The notes under the pieces are model-generated. The model was not told the origin of the DNA, searched no databases, and saw only the letters and a list, made by a program, of their open reading frames with translations. Made by a program: the position numbers and the translations under genes. Positions 17,400 through 26,309 of a stretch of DNA of 64,000 bases are shown one piece after another. The stretch covers positions 4,570,501 to 4,634,500 of the forward strand of contig NZ_CP007451.1 of assembly GCF_000626635.1 (NCBI RefSeq). The letters are read 5' to 3'. Every line of letters begins with the position of its first letter. Positions within the stretch are counted from its first letter, which is position 1. The stretch comes from Draconibacterium orientale (lineage in GTDB: Bacteria; Bacteroidota; Bacteroidia; Bacteroidales; Prolixibacteraceae).

Positions 17400-18461
17400 A
17401 TGAAACAACAACTTCCTGTTTCGATTGAAAATTATTCAAAAGAGAATAACATCTCAACCGCTGAACTGGCGCGGGTTATAACGGTGCACAAAGAACGTTA
17501 CATTATTCAAAGCAGCACATCGGTTTTAAAAGCCGAAATAACCGGTAATATAAGGTTTGGGGCTCAATCTGCCGCCGATTTCCCTACTGTTGGTGATTGG
17601 GTACACTTTGTGCCAATGGACGATGACAATGCAATCATTAATGAAGTTCTGCCCCGTTTTTCGAAACTCGAACGCCAGGCTGTTGGCAAACACGGCGATG
17701 TGCAGCTTATTGCCGCCAATGTTGATGTAGCGTTTATTGTACAAGCTGTTGGGCACGATTTTAACCCGAACCGTCTGGAAAGATATTTCGCAGTTTGTTA
17801 TGCCGGAAATATCCAACCGTTTTTGGTACTCTCAAAAACTGATTTGGTTAGTGAAACCGAGTGTAAAACCTTAATGGATGAAGTAAAAAATCGAATCAGG
17901 AATATTAAAATAATTGCCATAAGCAATGAAACCAAACAAGGTTTTAACCTTCTGAGAAATGAACTGGAAGCGAGAAAAACCTATTGTTTCCTGGGCTCTT
18001 CCGGTGTTGGCAAATCAACAATTATTAATCACCTGCTAAACAGGGAAGCCCTCGAAACCCGGTCGATTAGCGAAAGTACCAGTAAAGGGCGGCATACAAC
18101 AAGCCATCGCGAATTGTTTGTGCTGGAGAACGATAGCATTGTGATCGACACACCGGGAATGCGCGAGTTGGGAGTAACCGACTCGGCCGATGCACTTGAA
18201 ATGACCTTTGATGCTATTTCTGATCTGACTTCCGATTGCCGGTTTAGCGATTGCAGCCATACCAACGAAACGGGCTGTGCCGTGTTGGCAGCACTTGAGC
18301 GTGGCGAATTAAGCGAAGATGCCTACGAAAACTATTTAAAACTAAAGCGCGAGCAAGAACATTTCAGCAGTACCCTTTACGAAAAACGGCAGCGCGATAA
18401 GGAGTTTGGCAAAATGATAAAATCGGTGTTGAAAGAGAAAAAGCGTTCAAAACCAAAATAG
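17400..18461 (+). CDS. rsgA: Ribosome small-subunit-dependent GTPase RsgA
   Basis: A circularly permuted GTPase that checks late 30S assembly. The 353-aa protein has an N-terminal OB fold (residues about 20-90), then G4 SKTDLV, G1 GSSGVGKST, G3 DTPGMREL and a C-terminal zinc knuckle CRFSDCSHTNETGC. The order G4-G1-G3 is the hallmark of the permuted family. It starts 24 bases after the MATE gene. The LDTPG-type His found in many family members is not obvious here. Confidence 0.95.
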   Translation: MKQQLPVSIENYSKENNISTAELARVITVHKERYIIQSSTSVLKAEITGNIRFGAQSAADFPTVGDWVHFVPMDDDNAIINEVLPRFSKLERQAVGKHGDVQLIAANVDVAFIVQAVGHDFNPNRLERYFAVCYAGNIQPFLVLSKTDLVSETECKTLMDEVKNRIRNIKIIAISNETKQGFNLLRNELEARKTYCFLGSSGVGKSTIINHLLNREALETRSISESTSKGRHTTSHRELFVLENDSIVIDTPGMRELGVTDSADALEMTFDAISDLTSDCRFSDCSHTNETGCAVLAALERGELSEDAYENYLKLKREQEHFSSTLYEKRQRDKEFGKMIKSVLKEKKRSKPK

Positions 18462-18520
18462 TTGATGAACAATAAGTCCCTCTGATTCATTGTTAAACTG
18501 AAACCAAAACTTATTTATCG

Positions 18521-18997
18521 ATGAAAAAATTCGCAATTGAGATGAAATGGGCCGTTTTATTTGCTGTTGTTCAGCTGGTCTGGATGCTAGGAGAACGACT
18601 TGCCGGCCTTCATGATGAGAACATTGAAAAACACGCCATTGCAACCAACTTCTTCGCCATTGTGGCCATTGCAGTTTATGTGGTTGCCCTGTTCGACAAA
18701 CGGAAAAATGATTTCAACGGCAAAATGACCTGGATACAGGGATTTATCAGCGGATTGATCATTACTTTGGGAGTTACCATTCTTACTCCCCTCACCCAAT
18801 ACCTTACGGTTGAAGTGATTACTCCACATTATTTCGAAAACATGATTCGCTATGCGGTTGAAAATGGCTTGCAAACGCAGGAAGAGGCAGCAAGTTATTT
18901 CAACCTGCAAAGCTATATGCTACAAAGTATTCTTACAGCACCAATTATGGGACTGGCAACCTCGGCAATTATTGCCATTTTCACCCGAAAAAAATAA
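18521..18997 (+). CDS. DUF4199 domain membrane protein
   Basis: A 158-aa protein with four predicted membrane helices (KWAVLFAVVQLVWMLGERLA, FFAIVAIAVYVVALF, GFISGLIITLGVTILTPLTQY, SILTAPIMGLATSAIIAIF). This is the standard size and pattern of DUF4199 proteins, which are widespread in Bacteroidota and of unknown function. Its stop codon directly abuts the next start region, suggesting coupling with the YdeI-like gene. Confidence 0.85.
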   Translation: MKKFAIEMKWAVLFAVVQLVWMLGERLAGLHDENIEKHAIATNFFAIVAIAVYVVALFDKRKNDFNGKMTWIQGFISGLIITLGVTILTPLTQYLTVEVITPHYFENMIRYAVENGLQTQEEAASYFNLQSYMLQSILTAPIMGLATSAIIAIFTRKK

Positions 18998-19600
18998 GTG
19001 GCTATGCCAGGTGCAAAAACAGTTGACGAGTATATTTTAACTGCCCGATCAAGGCAGGATATTTTGATGATACTGCGTGATTTGCTAAGATCTACGGAAC
19101 TATCGGAAACTATAAAATGGGGTGCGCCGTGTTACACTATTAATGGAAAAAATGTAATCGGGCTCGGTGTTTTTAAAGAACACGTGGCTATTTGGTTCTT
19201 TCAGGGTGCGCTGTTAAAAGACGAAGCAAAAGTGCTTTTTAATGCACAAAACGATAAAACCAAAGCATTGCGTCAGTGGCGCTTTGTAACGGTCGACGAT
19301 CTTGATGCAGAAATGATTATTGCTTATGCAAACGAAGCTATTTCCAACGAAAAGCAAAACAAAAGGGTAAAAATCATCCGAAATAAAAAGTTAATTATTC
19401 CGCCCGAATTGAAAGAAGCCTTAAACCAGGATAATCATCTGAAGCTTTCATTTCAGGAATTTTCGCCGGGCAAACAACGCGAATTTGCCAATTATATCGC
19501 ACAGGCAAAACAGGTAAAAACCAAACAATCGAGGTTGAATAAGATTATCCCAATGATTAATAATAACATCGGTTTAAACGATAAATACCGCAATTATTAA
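18998..19600 (+). CDS. YdeI/OmpD-associated, DUF1801-type protein
   Basis: A 200-aa soluble protein. The N-terminal part (about residues 10-115) matches the DUF1801/YdhG-like fold: LLRSTELSETIKWGAPCYT, GLGVFKEHVAIWFFQG, KALRQWRFVTVDDLD. The C-terminal part carries the YdeI/OmpD-associated segment PPELKEALNQDN ... FSPGKQREFANYIAQAK. GTG at 18998 directly follows the DUF4199 stop; the ATG at 19004 is an equally good start. Function is unknown. Confidence 0.88.
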   Translation: MAMPGAKTVDEYILTARSRQDILMILRDLLRSTELSETIKWGAPCYTINGKNVIGLGVFKEHVAIWFFQGALLKDEAKVLFNAQNDKTKALRQWRFVTVDDLDAEMIIAYANEAISNEKQNKRVKIIRNKKLIIPPELKEALNQDNHLKLSFQEFSPGKQREFANYIAQAKQVKTKQSRLNKIIPMINNNIGLNDKYRNY

Positions 19601-19650
19601 GGCTTATTAAGAATTGTTTCTAATTTCATCAGATCAAAATTTGATGAATA

Positions 19651-20718
19651 ATGAAATTACAGTTTTTCCTAATATTTTTGTTTATAACCGGTCAGCTTTC
19701 TGCGCAATCCTCAAAACTTAGCTTCGATGAAAAGAAAGCCGAATACCTTTATCATTTTGCTTACGAGTGTATCGACCAGGAATACCCGAATAAAACCGGG
19801 CATGTTTTGGGCGACGACAGTTACCTTCAGCCTCCGCGAGTAATGCACCCTGCTTTTTATGGTTGTTTCGATTGGCATTCGTCGGTGCACGGGCACTGGA
19901 CTTTGGTGAAAATTTTAACTGAATTTCCGGATTTCAAGTACCGTGATGAGATCATTAAAAAGCTCAAGAAAAATATTACCGAAGCAAATATTCTCCAGGA
20001 AGTTGCTTATTTCGACGATAAGCACAACACCACCTACGAACGCACTTACGGTTGGGCCTGGTTGTTAAAACTTGATGAAGCTTTGCGCGAATGGAATGAT
20101 CCGGTAGCACTTGAATTACAGGCAAACCTGTCGCCACTGGTTGATTTGCTGTCGGATAAATTTGGTGAATTTCTCGACAAACTGATTTACCCTATACGAA
20201 TTGGCGAACACTGCAATATTGCCTTCGGAATGTCGTTTGCCTACGACTGGGCAAAAAAATACGATACGGCACTGGCCATTCAAATTGAACGGAAAGCAAA
20301 AGAGTATTACGCTTCCGATTGTGATTGTCCGCTGACCTGGGAACCGGGCGGTTTCGATTTTCTTTCGCCTTGCCTGCAGGAAGCTTCGATAATGCTAAAA
20401 GTATTACCAGAAAAAGAGTTTGAAGAGTGGCTAAAAAAGTTTCTTCCAAAGTTTGAAAAACATCATGAAAAGTTTCTTGAGATTGCAACTGTTACCGACC
20501 GCAGCGATGGCAAACTTGCCCACCTCGATGGCTTAAACTTCAGCCGTGCCTGGTGCTTATACGAAATGGGTTACGCCTTAAATAACCAGCGACTAATTGA
20601 TTTTGCCGACGCCCATTTTAATTACAGTTACGAAAAAATGGATTCGGGCGAATATGCCGGAGCACACTGGCTGGCATCCTTTGCCACCTACGCATTAATA
20701 AAAAGTCACAATAAATAG
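19651..20718 (+). CDS. Secreted DUF2891 family protein
   Basis: A 355-aa protein with a signal peptide (FFLIFLFITGQLSAQ, cleavage after about residue 19). The body matches DUF2891: PRVMHPAFYGCFDWHSSVHGH, TYERTYGWAWLLKLDEAL and WEPGGFDFLSPCLQEA. The fold is likely an alpha/alpha toroid and the conserved His and Asp residues suggest an enzyme, but no activity is known to me. It precedes the M1 peptidase by 24 bases, so the two exported proteins are probably cotranscribed. Confidence 0.88.
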   Translation: MKLQFFLIFLFITGQLSAQSSKLSFDEKKAEYLYHFAYECIDQEYPNKTGHVLGDDSYLQPPRVMHPAFYGCFDWHSSVHGHWTLVKILTEFPDFKYRDEIIKKLKKNITEANILQEVAYFDDKHNTTYERTYGWAWLLKLDEALREWNDPVALELQANLSPLVDLLSDKFGEFLDKLIYPIRIGEHCNIAFGMSFAYDWAKKYDTALAIQIERKAKEYYASDCDCPLTWEPGGFDFLSPCLQEASIMLKVLPEKEFEEWLKKFLPKFEKHHEKFLEIATVTDRSDGKLAHLDGLNFSRAWCLYEMGYALNNQRLIDFADAHFNYSYEKMDSGEYAGAHWLASFATYALIKSHNK

Positions 20719-20742
20719 GTTCGGAGCTCAACTCACTCGATA

Positions 20743-22359
20743 ATGAATATTACAAAATTTTGCTGCCTGCTGCTATTTTGGGGCAACGTTGTATTTTCGT
20801 CTGCCCAAAATCACCAATCTCGTTTTGAGAAGATTGATGTACAACACCACAAGTTCGAAATCCATTTAAACGATACAACAAACCAGATAGAAGGAGTTGC
20901 TACCATCTCAATTAAATTTCTAAAAGCCGGTAACGATATCACACTCGATTTAGTTGAGAATTCCGGCGACTACGGAATGCTGGTTCATATGGTAAAAAAG
21001 GAAGACATTGAACTTGACTTTAAGCAAGCACACAATAAGCTTGTAATTCTTTTAAACGAACAGGCACAAGCGGGCGATATTCTCGATTTTACCATTGGCT
21101 ATTCCGGCGTTCCTGCCGATGGCTTGATCATATCAGAGAATCGCTATGGAGATCGTACATTTTTTGGCGACAACTGGCCCAATCGCGCCCAAAACTGGCT
21201 CCCGTGTGTCGATCATCCTTCTGATAAAGCTACTTTAGAGTTCCTTGTTTATGCTCCGGCGCATTACGAGGTTATCTCAAACGGAAAGCTCGTGGAGAAA
21301 AAACAACTTGACGATGCAGTTGAATTTACCCACTGGAAAGAAGATGTGCCGCTGGCTACCAAATTAATGGTAATTGGAGCTGCCGATTTTGCGATTGGAA
21401 ACAAGCAGGAATTTCAGGGCATACCGGTGAGTTCGTGGGTATTTGAACAGAACAAAACAAAAGGATTTGAGAATTATCAATACGGCACAAAGGCATTGGA
21501 GTACTTTTCTGAATTGATTGGTTCCTACTCCTACGAAAAGCTGGCGCATGTACAATCAAAAACACGTTACGGCGGAATGGAAAACGCCAGCTGTATTTTT
21601 TACCATGAAAATTCGGCCATAAGCGATCGTATTCCGGAACAGCTGTTTGCACACGAAGTGGCTCATCAGTGGTTTGGAAATTCCGTTACCGAGCAAAACT
21701 GGCATCATGTGTGGCTCAGCGAAGGATTTGCTACCTACCTCACGCATCTTTATGTACAGCACTTTTATGGCGACGAACAATTTAATGATGGACTGAAATA
21801 TGATCGTGAGCGCGTTATTGCATTCTCAAAACAAAAATACATTCCGGTAATCGATACAACTGTTCAGGAATATACCCGCCTATTAAATGCCAATACGTAC
21901 GAAAAAGCCGGCTGGTTTTTACACATGTTACGAAATAAATTGGGCGACGACACTTTCTTTAAAGGATTACAAGAATATTATCACGATTTCAGAAACAAAA
22001 CCGCTTTGACAAAAGATTTTCAATCGCTTATGGAATCTGTTTCGGGTAAAGATCTTGATCGTTTTTTTCATCAGTGGTTATGGAGTGCCGGACATCCGGT
22101 ACTTAAAGTTTCGTGGGGAACAGAAACCACCGGGAAACAAATAGACAACCAGGAAATTCTGATTCAACAAAGGGGCAAGCAACTTTTCAGTTTCCCGCTG
22201 GAAATGAATATTCTTTATGAAGATGGTTCGGTGGATCTCGTAACCGTAATGATCGAAAAAACAAAAAGAACACAGCAATTTCAGGCAAGAACAACTTCCG
22301 GGATTAAAGATATTTTCATTGATCCGAATGTGAAATTGCTTTATGAACTAGCTCAATAA
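20743..22359 (+). CDS. Secreted M1 family metallopeptidase
   Basis: A 538-aa zinc aminopeptidase of the gluzincin type, exported through an N-terminal signal peptide (FCCLLLFWGNVVFSSAQ). It has the exopeptidase motif GGMENAS and the zinc site HEVAHQWFGN followed 18 residues later by Glu in WLSEGFATYL. The C-terminal part contains a short Ig-like domain from about residue 450 and lacks the ERAP1-like domain of long family members. It would trim N-terminal residues from peptides in the periplasm or at the surface. Confidence 0.93.
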   Translation: MNITKFCCLLLFWGNVVFSSAQNHQSRFEKIDVQHHKFEIHLNDTTNQIEGVATISIKFLKAGNDITLDLVENSGDYGMLVHMVKKEDIELDFKQAHNKLVILLNEQAQAGDILDFTIGYSGVPADGLIISENRYGDRTFFGDNWPNRAQNWLPCVDHPSDKATLEFLVYAPAHYEVISNGKLVEKKQLDDAVEFTHWKEDVPLATKLMVIGAADFAIGNKQEFQGIPVSSWVFEQNKTKGFENYQYGTKALEYFSELIGSYSYEKLAHVQSKTRYGGMENASCIFYHENSAISDRIPEQLFAHEVAHQWFGNSVTEQNWHHVWLSEGFATYLTHLYVQHFYGDEQFNDGLKYDRERVIAFSKQKYIPVIDTTVQEYTRLLNANTYEKAGWFLHMLRNKLGDDTFFKGLQEYYHDFRNKTALTKDFQSLMESVSGKDLDRFFHQWLWSAGHPVLKVSWGTETTGKQIDNQEILIQQRGKQLFSFPLEMNILYEDGSVDLVTVMIEKTKRTQQFQARTTSGIKDIFIDPNVKLLYELAQ

Positions 22360-22397
22360 AGAGGATTATTTTATTCTGCAGCCCAAAATAAGGGCAT

Positions 22398-22428
22398 AAA
22401 AAAAGTCCTGACGAAACCGTCAGGACTT
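22398..22428 (-). terminator. Intrinsic terminator of the thrS-infC-rpmI-rplT operon
   Basis: A perfect 11-bp stem, AAGTCCTGACG at 22403-22413 and CGTCAGGACTT at 22418-22428 with an AAAC loop, is followed on the minus strand by seven T. Confidence 0.92.
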
Positions 22429-22458
22429 ACAATGTATTTCACCTAAATAATAAAGTCT

Positions 22459-22803
22459 TTATTTTACTTTTTCTACGATTGCTTTGAACGCCTCAGGTTG
22501 GTTCATCGCCAAGTCGGCTAAAACTTTCCTGTTAATTTCAATGTCGTTCTTTTTCAACAATCCCATGAATTGTGAATACGACATTCCTTCCAATCGCGTT
22601 GCAGCGTTAATACGCTGAATCCACAATGCACGGAATGTTCTTTTTTTCGCTTTTCTATCGCGGTACGCAAACTGTTGACCTTTTTCCCAGGTATTTTTTG
22701 CAACCGTCCAAACGTTACTACGCGAACCGAAATAACCTCTAGTTTTTTTCAGTAATTTTTTTCTTCGGGCGCGTGATGCTACATGATTTACACTTCTTGG
22801 CAT
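22459..22803 (-). CDS. rplT: 50S ribosomal protein L20
   Basis: A 114-aa primary 23S rRNA-binding protein. It shows the L20 start [20 protein letters not shown], then [19 protein letters not shown] and [20 protein letters not shown]. It is last in the thrS-infC-rpmI-rplT operon. In other phyla L20 represses this operon by binding the infC-rpmI leader; whether this holds here is not visible. Confidence 0.98.
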   Translation of the reverse strand: MPRSVNHVASRARRKKLLKKTRGYFGSRSNVWTVAKNTWEKGQQFAYRDRKAKKRTFRALWIQRINAATRLEGMSYSQFMGLLKKNDIEINRKVLADLAMNQPEAFKAIVEKVK

Positions 22804-22934
22804 ACTTTTTACTTTTTTGATAATCGGCGGTCTCCGTCAACCAACGGAAATACTTTAAAGCACAATTATCAGGTTTTTAACTTTTTTTACCTCTCTCAAT
22901 TAAAAGGTTTAATGTAAGTCCGTCAACCGACGGA

Positions 22935-23132
22935 TTACTTCATGCACAACAAAAGTTTTACGTTGCTTTCGTTTGTCTTATCGATTGTTGTCCAATAAGT
23001 CAAATTACGCTTACGTTTTGTACTTTTTTTAGTCAAAATGTGACTTTTGTAGGCGTGCTTCCTTTTAATTTTACCACTTCCGGTTAATCTAAAACGTTTT
23101 TTAGCACCGGAGTTCGTTTTCATTTTTGGCAT
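22935..23132 (-). CDS. rpmI: 50S ribosomal protein L35
   Basis: A 65-aa basic protein, [20 protein letters not shown], followed by the [11 protein letters not shown] motif. It lies between infC and rplT, as in almost all bacteria. The 131-base gap to rplT is larger than usual and holds no recognisable feature. Confidence 0.98.
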   Translation of the reverse strand: MPKMKTNSGAKKRFRLTGSGKIKRKHAYKSHILTKKSTKRKRNLTYWTTIDKTNESNVKLLLCMK

Positions 23133-23213
23133 AATTCCTACTAATTAAAATGTTATCAAAGAACTTTATTATATATGGTTTAACACCAAAAAACAAGTTT
23201 CGTTAACCGAAAC

Positions 23214-23780
23214 CTATTTCTTTTTAGGTGAAATAAACATTGTCATTCGTTTTCCTTCCAATTTTGGCATTTGTTCAACGCTTCCCCATTCTTCCAATGC
23301 TGTTGCCAGTCTCAGCAACAGAATTTCGCCCTGGTCTTTAAATAAGATCGAACGTCCTTTAAAGAATACAAACGCTTTCACTTTTGCGCCTTCCTGAAGG
23401 AATTTTTCGGCATGTTTCAGTTTAAACTGAAAGTCATGCTCATCAGTTTGCGGACCAAAACGTATTTCTTTTACCACAACTTTTGTGGTTTTTGCTTTCA
23501 TCTCCTTTTGTTTCTTTTTCTGCTGATAAAGAAACTTCGAGTAATCAATAATTTTACAAACCGGTGGATCGGCTTTTGGCGAAATTTCTACCAAATCCAA
23601 TTCCATCTCGTCTGCTAATTTTAGTGCATCACGTAAGGGGTAAACACCTTGTTCTTCGATGTTATCACCCACTAAACGTACTTGTGGCACCCTGATCTTG
23701 TGATTTATCCGGTGTTGCGGTTCCTGCTCTCTTCGGGGCTGGAATTTTCTTCTCGGACCTCTTCTTTTAATAGCTATAAT
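23214..23780 (-). CDS. infC: Translation initiation factor IF-3, with an ATT start codon
   Basis: IF-3 binds the 30S subunit and rejects non-standard start codons. The body is clear: [17 protein letters not shown], the linker [10 protein letters not shown] and a C-terminal domain ending [10 protein letters not shown]. Between the thrS stop (TAA, 23796-23798) and a GTG at 23690 there is no ATG, GTG or TTG in frame. The conserved N terminus [11 protein letters not shown] lies upstream of that GTG. The start must be ATT at 23780, or ATA at 23777, 5 and 8 bases after a strong AAGGAGG. That gives 188 or 187 aa. An AUU start is the classical autoregulatory device of infC in enterobacteria. Confidence 0.92.
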   Translation of the reverse strand: MIAIKRRGPRRKFQPRREQEPQHRINHKIRVPQVRLVGDNIEEQGVYPLRDALKLADEMELDLVEISPKADPPVCKIIDYSKFLYQQKKKQKEMKAKTTKVVVKEIRFGPQTDEHDFQFKLKHAEKFLQEGAKVKAFVFFKGRSILFKDQGEILLLRLATALEEWGSVEQMPKLEGKRMTMFISPKKK

Positions 23781-23793
23781 GCGTTCCTCCTTA
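23781..23793 (-). promoter_or_regulatory. Strong Shine-Dalgarno of infC
   Basis: AAGGAGG on the minus strand precedes the ATT start by five bases. Such a full anti-SD match is unusual in this phylum, where most genes in this window have none, and it fits an initiation site with a weak start codon. Confidence 0.8.
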
Positions 23794-23795
23794 AG

Positions 23796-25744
23796 TTAGT
23801 TATATAATCCTGATAATTGATCTCTTACTTCTTTATTAATAAATTCAGCGAATTCCTCTAGTGTCATTGTTCCTTTATCACCTTCGCCTTGCCGGCGTAC
23901 AGCAACCGAGTCAGATTCTGCTTCTTTTTCTCCTACGATCAAAAGATAAGGAATTCGTTTTAATTCGTTGTCGCGTATCTTCCTACCAATCTTTTCGTTA
24001 CGATCGTCAACGACGGTGCGAATATCGGAAATATTTAGAAAATCTGAAACTTTTTTAGCATAATCGTTATACTTTTCGCTAATAGGTAACACTACCACCT
24101 GCTCTGGTGTAAGCCACAACGGAAACTTACCTGCAGTGTGCTCAATTAACACGGCCACAAAACGTTCCATCGAACCGAACGGTGCGCGGTGAATCATTAC
24201 CGGACGGTGACGGTTATCATCAGCGCCAATATATTCCAACTCGAAACGTTCGGGCAGGTTATAATCCACCTGGATAGTTCCCAGCTGCCAGCTACGTCCT
24301 AAAGCGTCTTTAATCATAAAGTCGAGTTTTGGACCGTAAAATGCAGCTTCACCCAGTTCGGTAACCGTATTTAAACCTTTTTCTTCGCAGGCTTCAATAA
24401 TTGCCTCTTCAGCCTTGTCCCAGTTTTCCGGCGATCCGATATACTTTTCGGGTTTATTCGGGTCGCGCAACGAAATTTGTGCAGTATAATTTTCAAAGTT
24501 CAATGCTTTGAAAATGATGAAAATAATATCGATTACTTTCTTAAACTCATCTTTCAACTGATCCGGGCGACAGAAAATATGCGCATCGTCCTGCGTAAAA
24601 CTTCGTACACGTGTTAAACCGTGCAACTCGCCACTTTGTTCATAACGATAAACCGTACCAAACTCGGCCATACGCACCGGAAGGTCTTTGTATGAACGTG
24701 GCCATGCTTTGTAAATCTCGCAGTGGTGCGGACAGTTCATCGGCTTCAACAGATACTCCTCGCCTTCTGCCGGTGTACTTATCGGCTGAAAAGAGTCTTG
24801 TCCGTACTTTTGAAAGTGACCTGAAGTTTTATACAACTTCACATCGCCAATATGTGGTGTCATCACCTGCTCGTAACCGTATTTCTTTTGTACCTTTTTC
24901 AGGAAATTCTCCAGCTGTTCGCGCAATTGCGCACCTTTTGGCAACCACAACGGCAAGCCTTGTCCAACGGCTTCAGAAAAGGCAAACAATTGCATTTCCT
25001 TACCGATTTTACGGTGGTCGCGCTTTTTGGCTTCCTCAAGCATTTGCAGGTACTCCTCAAGCATTTTTGCTTTTGGGAAAGTAACACCGTAAACACGGGT
25101 AAGCATTTTATTTTTTCGTCGCCACGCCAGTAAGCACCCGCAATCGCCGTTAATTTAATGGCTTTAATATAGCTGGTGTTGGGCAAGTGTGGGCCACGGC
25201 ATAAGTCAGTAAAATTTCCCTGATTGTACAGGGTTATGGTTCCGTCTTCCAGTTCGCTTATCAACTCCTGCTTTAGCTCATCGTTTTTATCGGTGAACAT
25301 AGCCAGAGCATCTTCTTTCGAAATATCAGAGCGAACAATATCGTTTTTCTGACGTGCCAACTCAAGCATTTTCTGCTCGATTTTTTGCAGGTCATTTTCC
25401 GAAAGCACTTTTCCTTCCGGAAGATCGATATCGTAGTAAAATCCTGTGTCAACAGTTGGCCCGATACCAAATTTGGTACCCGGAAAATAAGCTTCAATAG
25501 CTTCAGCCATTAAGTGAGCTGATGAGTGCCAGAAAGTCTCTTTTCCTTCTCTGTCGTCCCACGTGTGCAGTTTTATGTTGGCATCGTGGTCAATTTTCCG
25601 CGATAAATCCCAAACTTCGCCGTCAACCGAAATCGACAGCACATCCTTTGCCAGACGGTTCGAGATCGATTTGGCAATCTCTAAACCATTAACAGGCTCC
25701 GCAAACTCGCGCACACTGTTGTCAGGAAGTGTAATTTTTATCAT
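23796..25744 (-). pseudogene. thrS: Threonine--tRNA ligase, reading frame broken by one missing A
   Basis: ThrS charges tRNA-Thr. The first frame (25744 to 24899) has the TGS domain, the editing domain ([30 protein letters not shown]) and reads GAYWRGDEK before going wrong. The second (25106 to 23796) carries the class II core: [47 protein letters not shown] and the C-terminal anticodon domain. They join perfectly if the T6 run at 25111-25116 (A6 on the coding strand) is A7, giving 649 aa, the normal length. The enzyme is normally essential and no other copy is seen, so a sequence error is the most likely explanation. It heads the thrS-infC-rpmI-rplT operon. Confidence 0.93.
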
Positions 25745-25877
25745 TTTACTGTTACTATTTTTTGTTTCAATATTACTATTGAAATCTATCTGTTATTTTA
25801 AATCTTGTAATTCAAATGCAGTCAGAAGTTTTTGAATTAAAAACCTTCATTTCCAAACCTAAATCACTTTTGCGCGG

Positions 25878-25907
25878 CAAAGATAATCAATCCATTGATA
25901 CTAGAAA
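25878..25907 (-). promoter_or_regulatory. Candidate promoter of the thrS operon
   Basis: On the minus strand TATCTTTG (25878-25885) is preceded by 18 bases and TTTC (25904-25907). The -7 element matches the Bacteroidota consensus fully; the -33 element is imperfect. It implies a leader of about 130 bases. Confidence 0.45.
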
Positions 25908-26280
25908 GAATCGAGCGCCTGCATGTTAGGCAATTGTAACGTTTTTTCAACACTCAGTTGTTAAATTACAAATCTATTAAAAGTTACCAACTTCTGATTA
26001 ACGCTGCCGGGGTTCAGGAACAGTTGCTATACTTATTGATTTACAGCTCTTTTACATGCAAAACAAACCACTTGGGTTAATGCCAGCTTATTATTTCCGG
26101 TGCTATTTTAATTTTTTGCAATAGCGAACAATACGAATTAAGAGATATTTTTTCGAAATAAGAGGAATCAAGTTATGAAAGACTGTTTTCGTTGAAAATT
26201 TTACGAAACAAGATGGATGAAATTAATTTGCGATTTCTGATATTCTTTAAATGTCATTAAACATTCGATAAACATTTTTC

Positions 26281-26288
26281 TATTTTTG
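26281..26288 (+). promoter_or_regulatory. -7 element of the S9 peptidase gene
   Basis: TATTTTTG lies 21 bases before the ATG at 26310, implying a very short leader. No clear -33 TTG is visible. Confidence 0.4.
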
Positions 26289-26309
26289 CTCACACACAAA
26301 AGAAATAAC

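Larger units (their letters stand above)
25745..26309. other. 565-bp divergent intergenic region
   Basis: This space separates thrS and the S9 peptidase gene. It holds a likely minus-strand promoter (25878-25907) and a -7 element for the peptidase (26281-26288). I see no gene, RNA or strong hairpin in the AT-rich remainder, only a 12-codon minus-strand ORF in the thrS leader without enrichment for threonine codons. Confidence 0.5.

Noticed and set aside
25745-25877. T-box or threonine attenuator before thrS
   Set aside because: No T-box sequence is visible, and the small ORF in the leader has few Thr codons.
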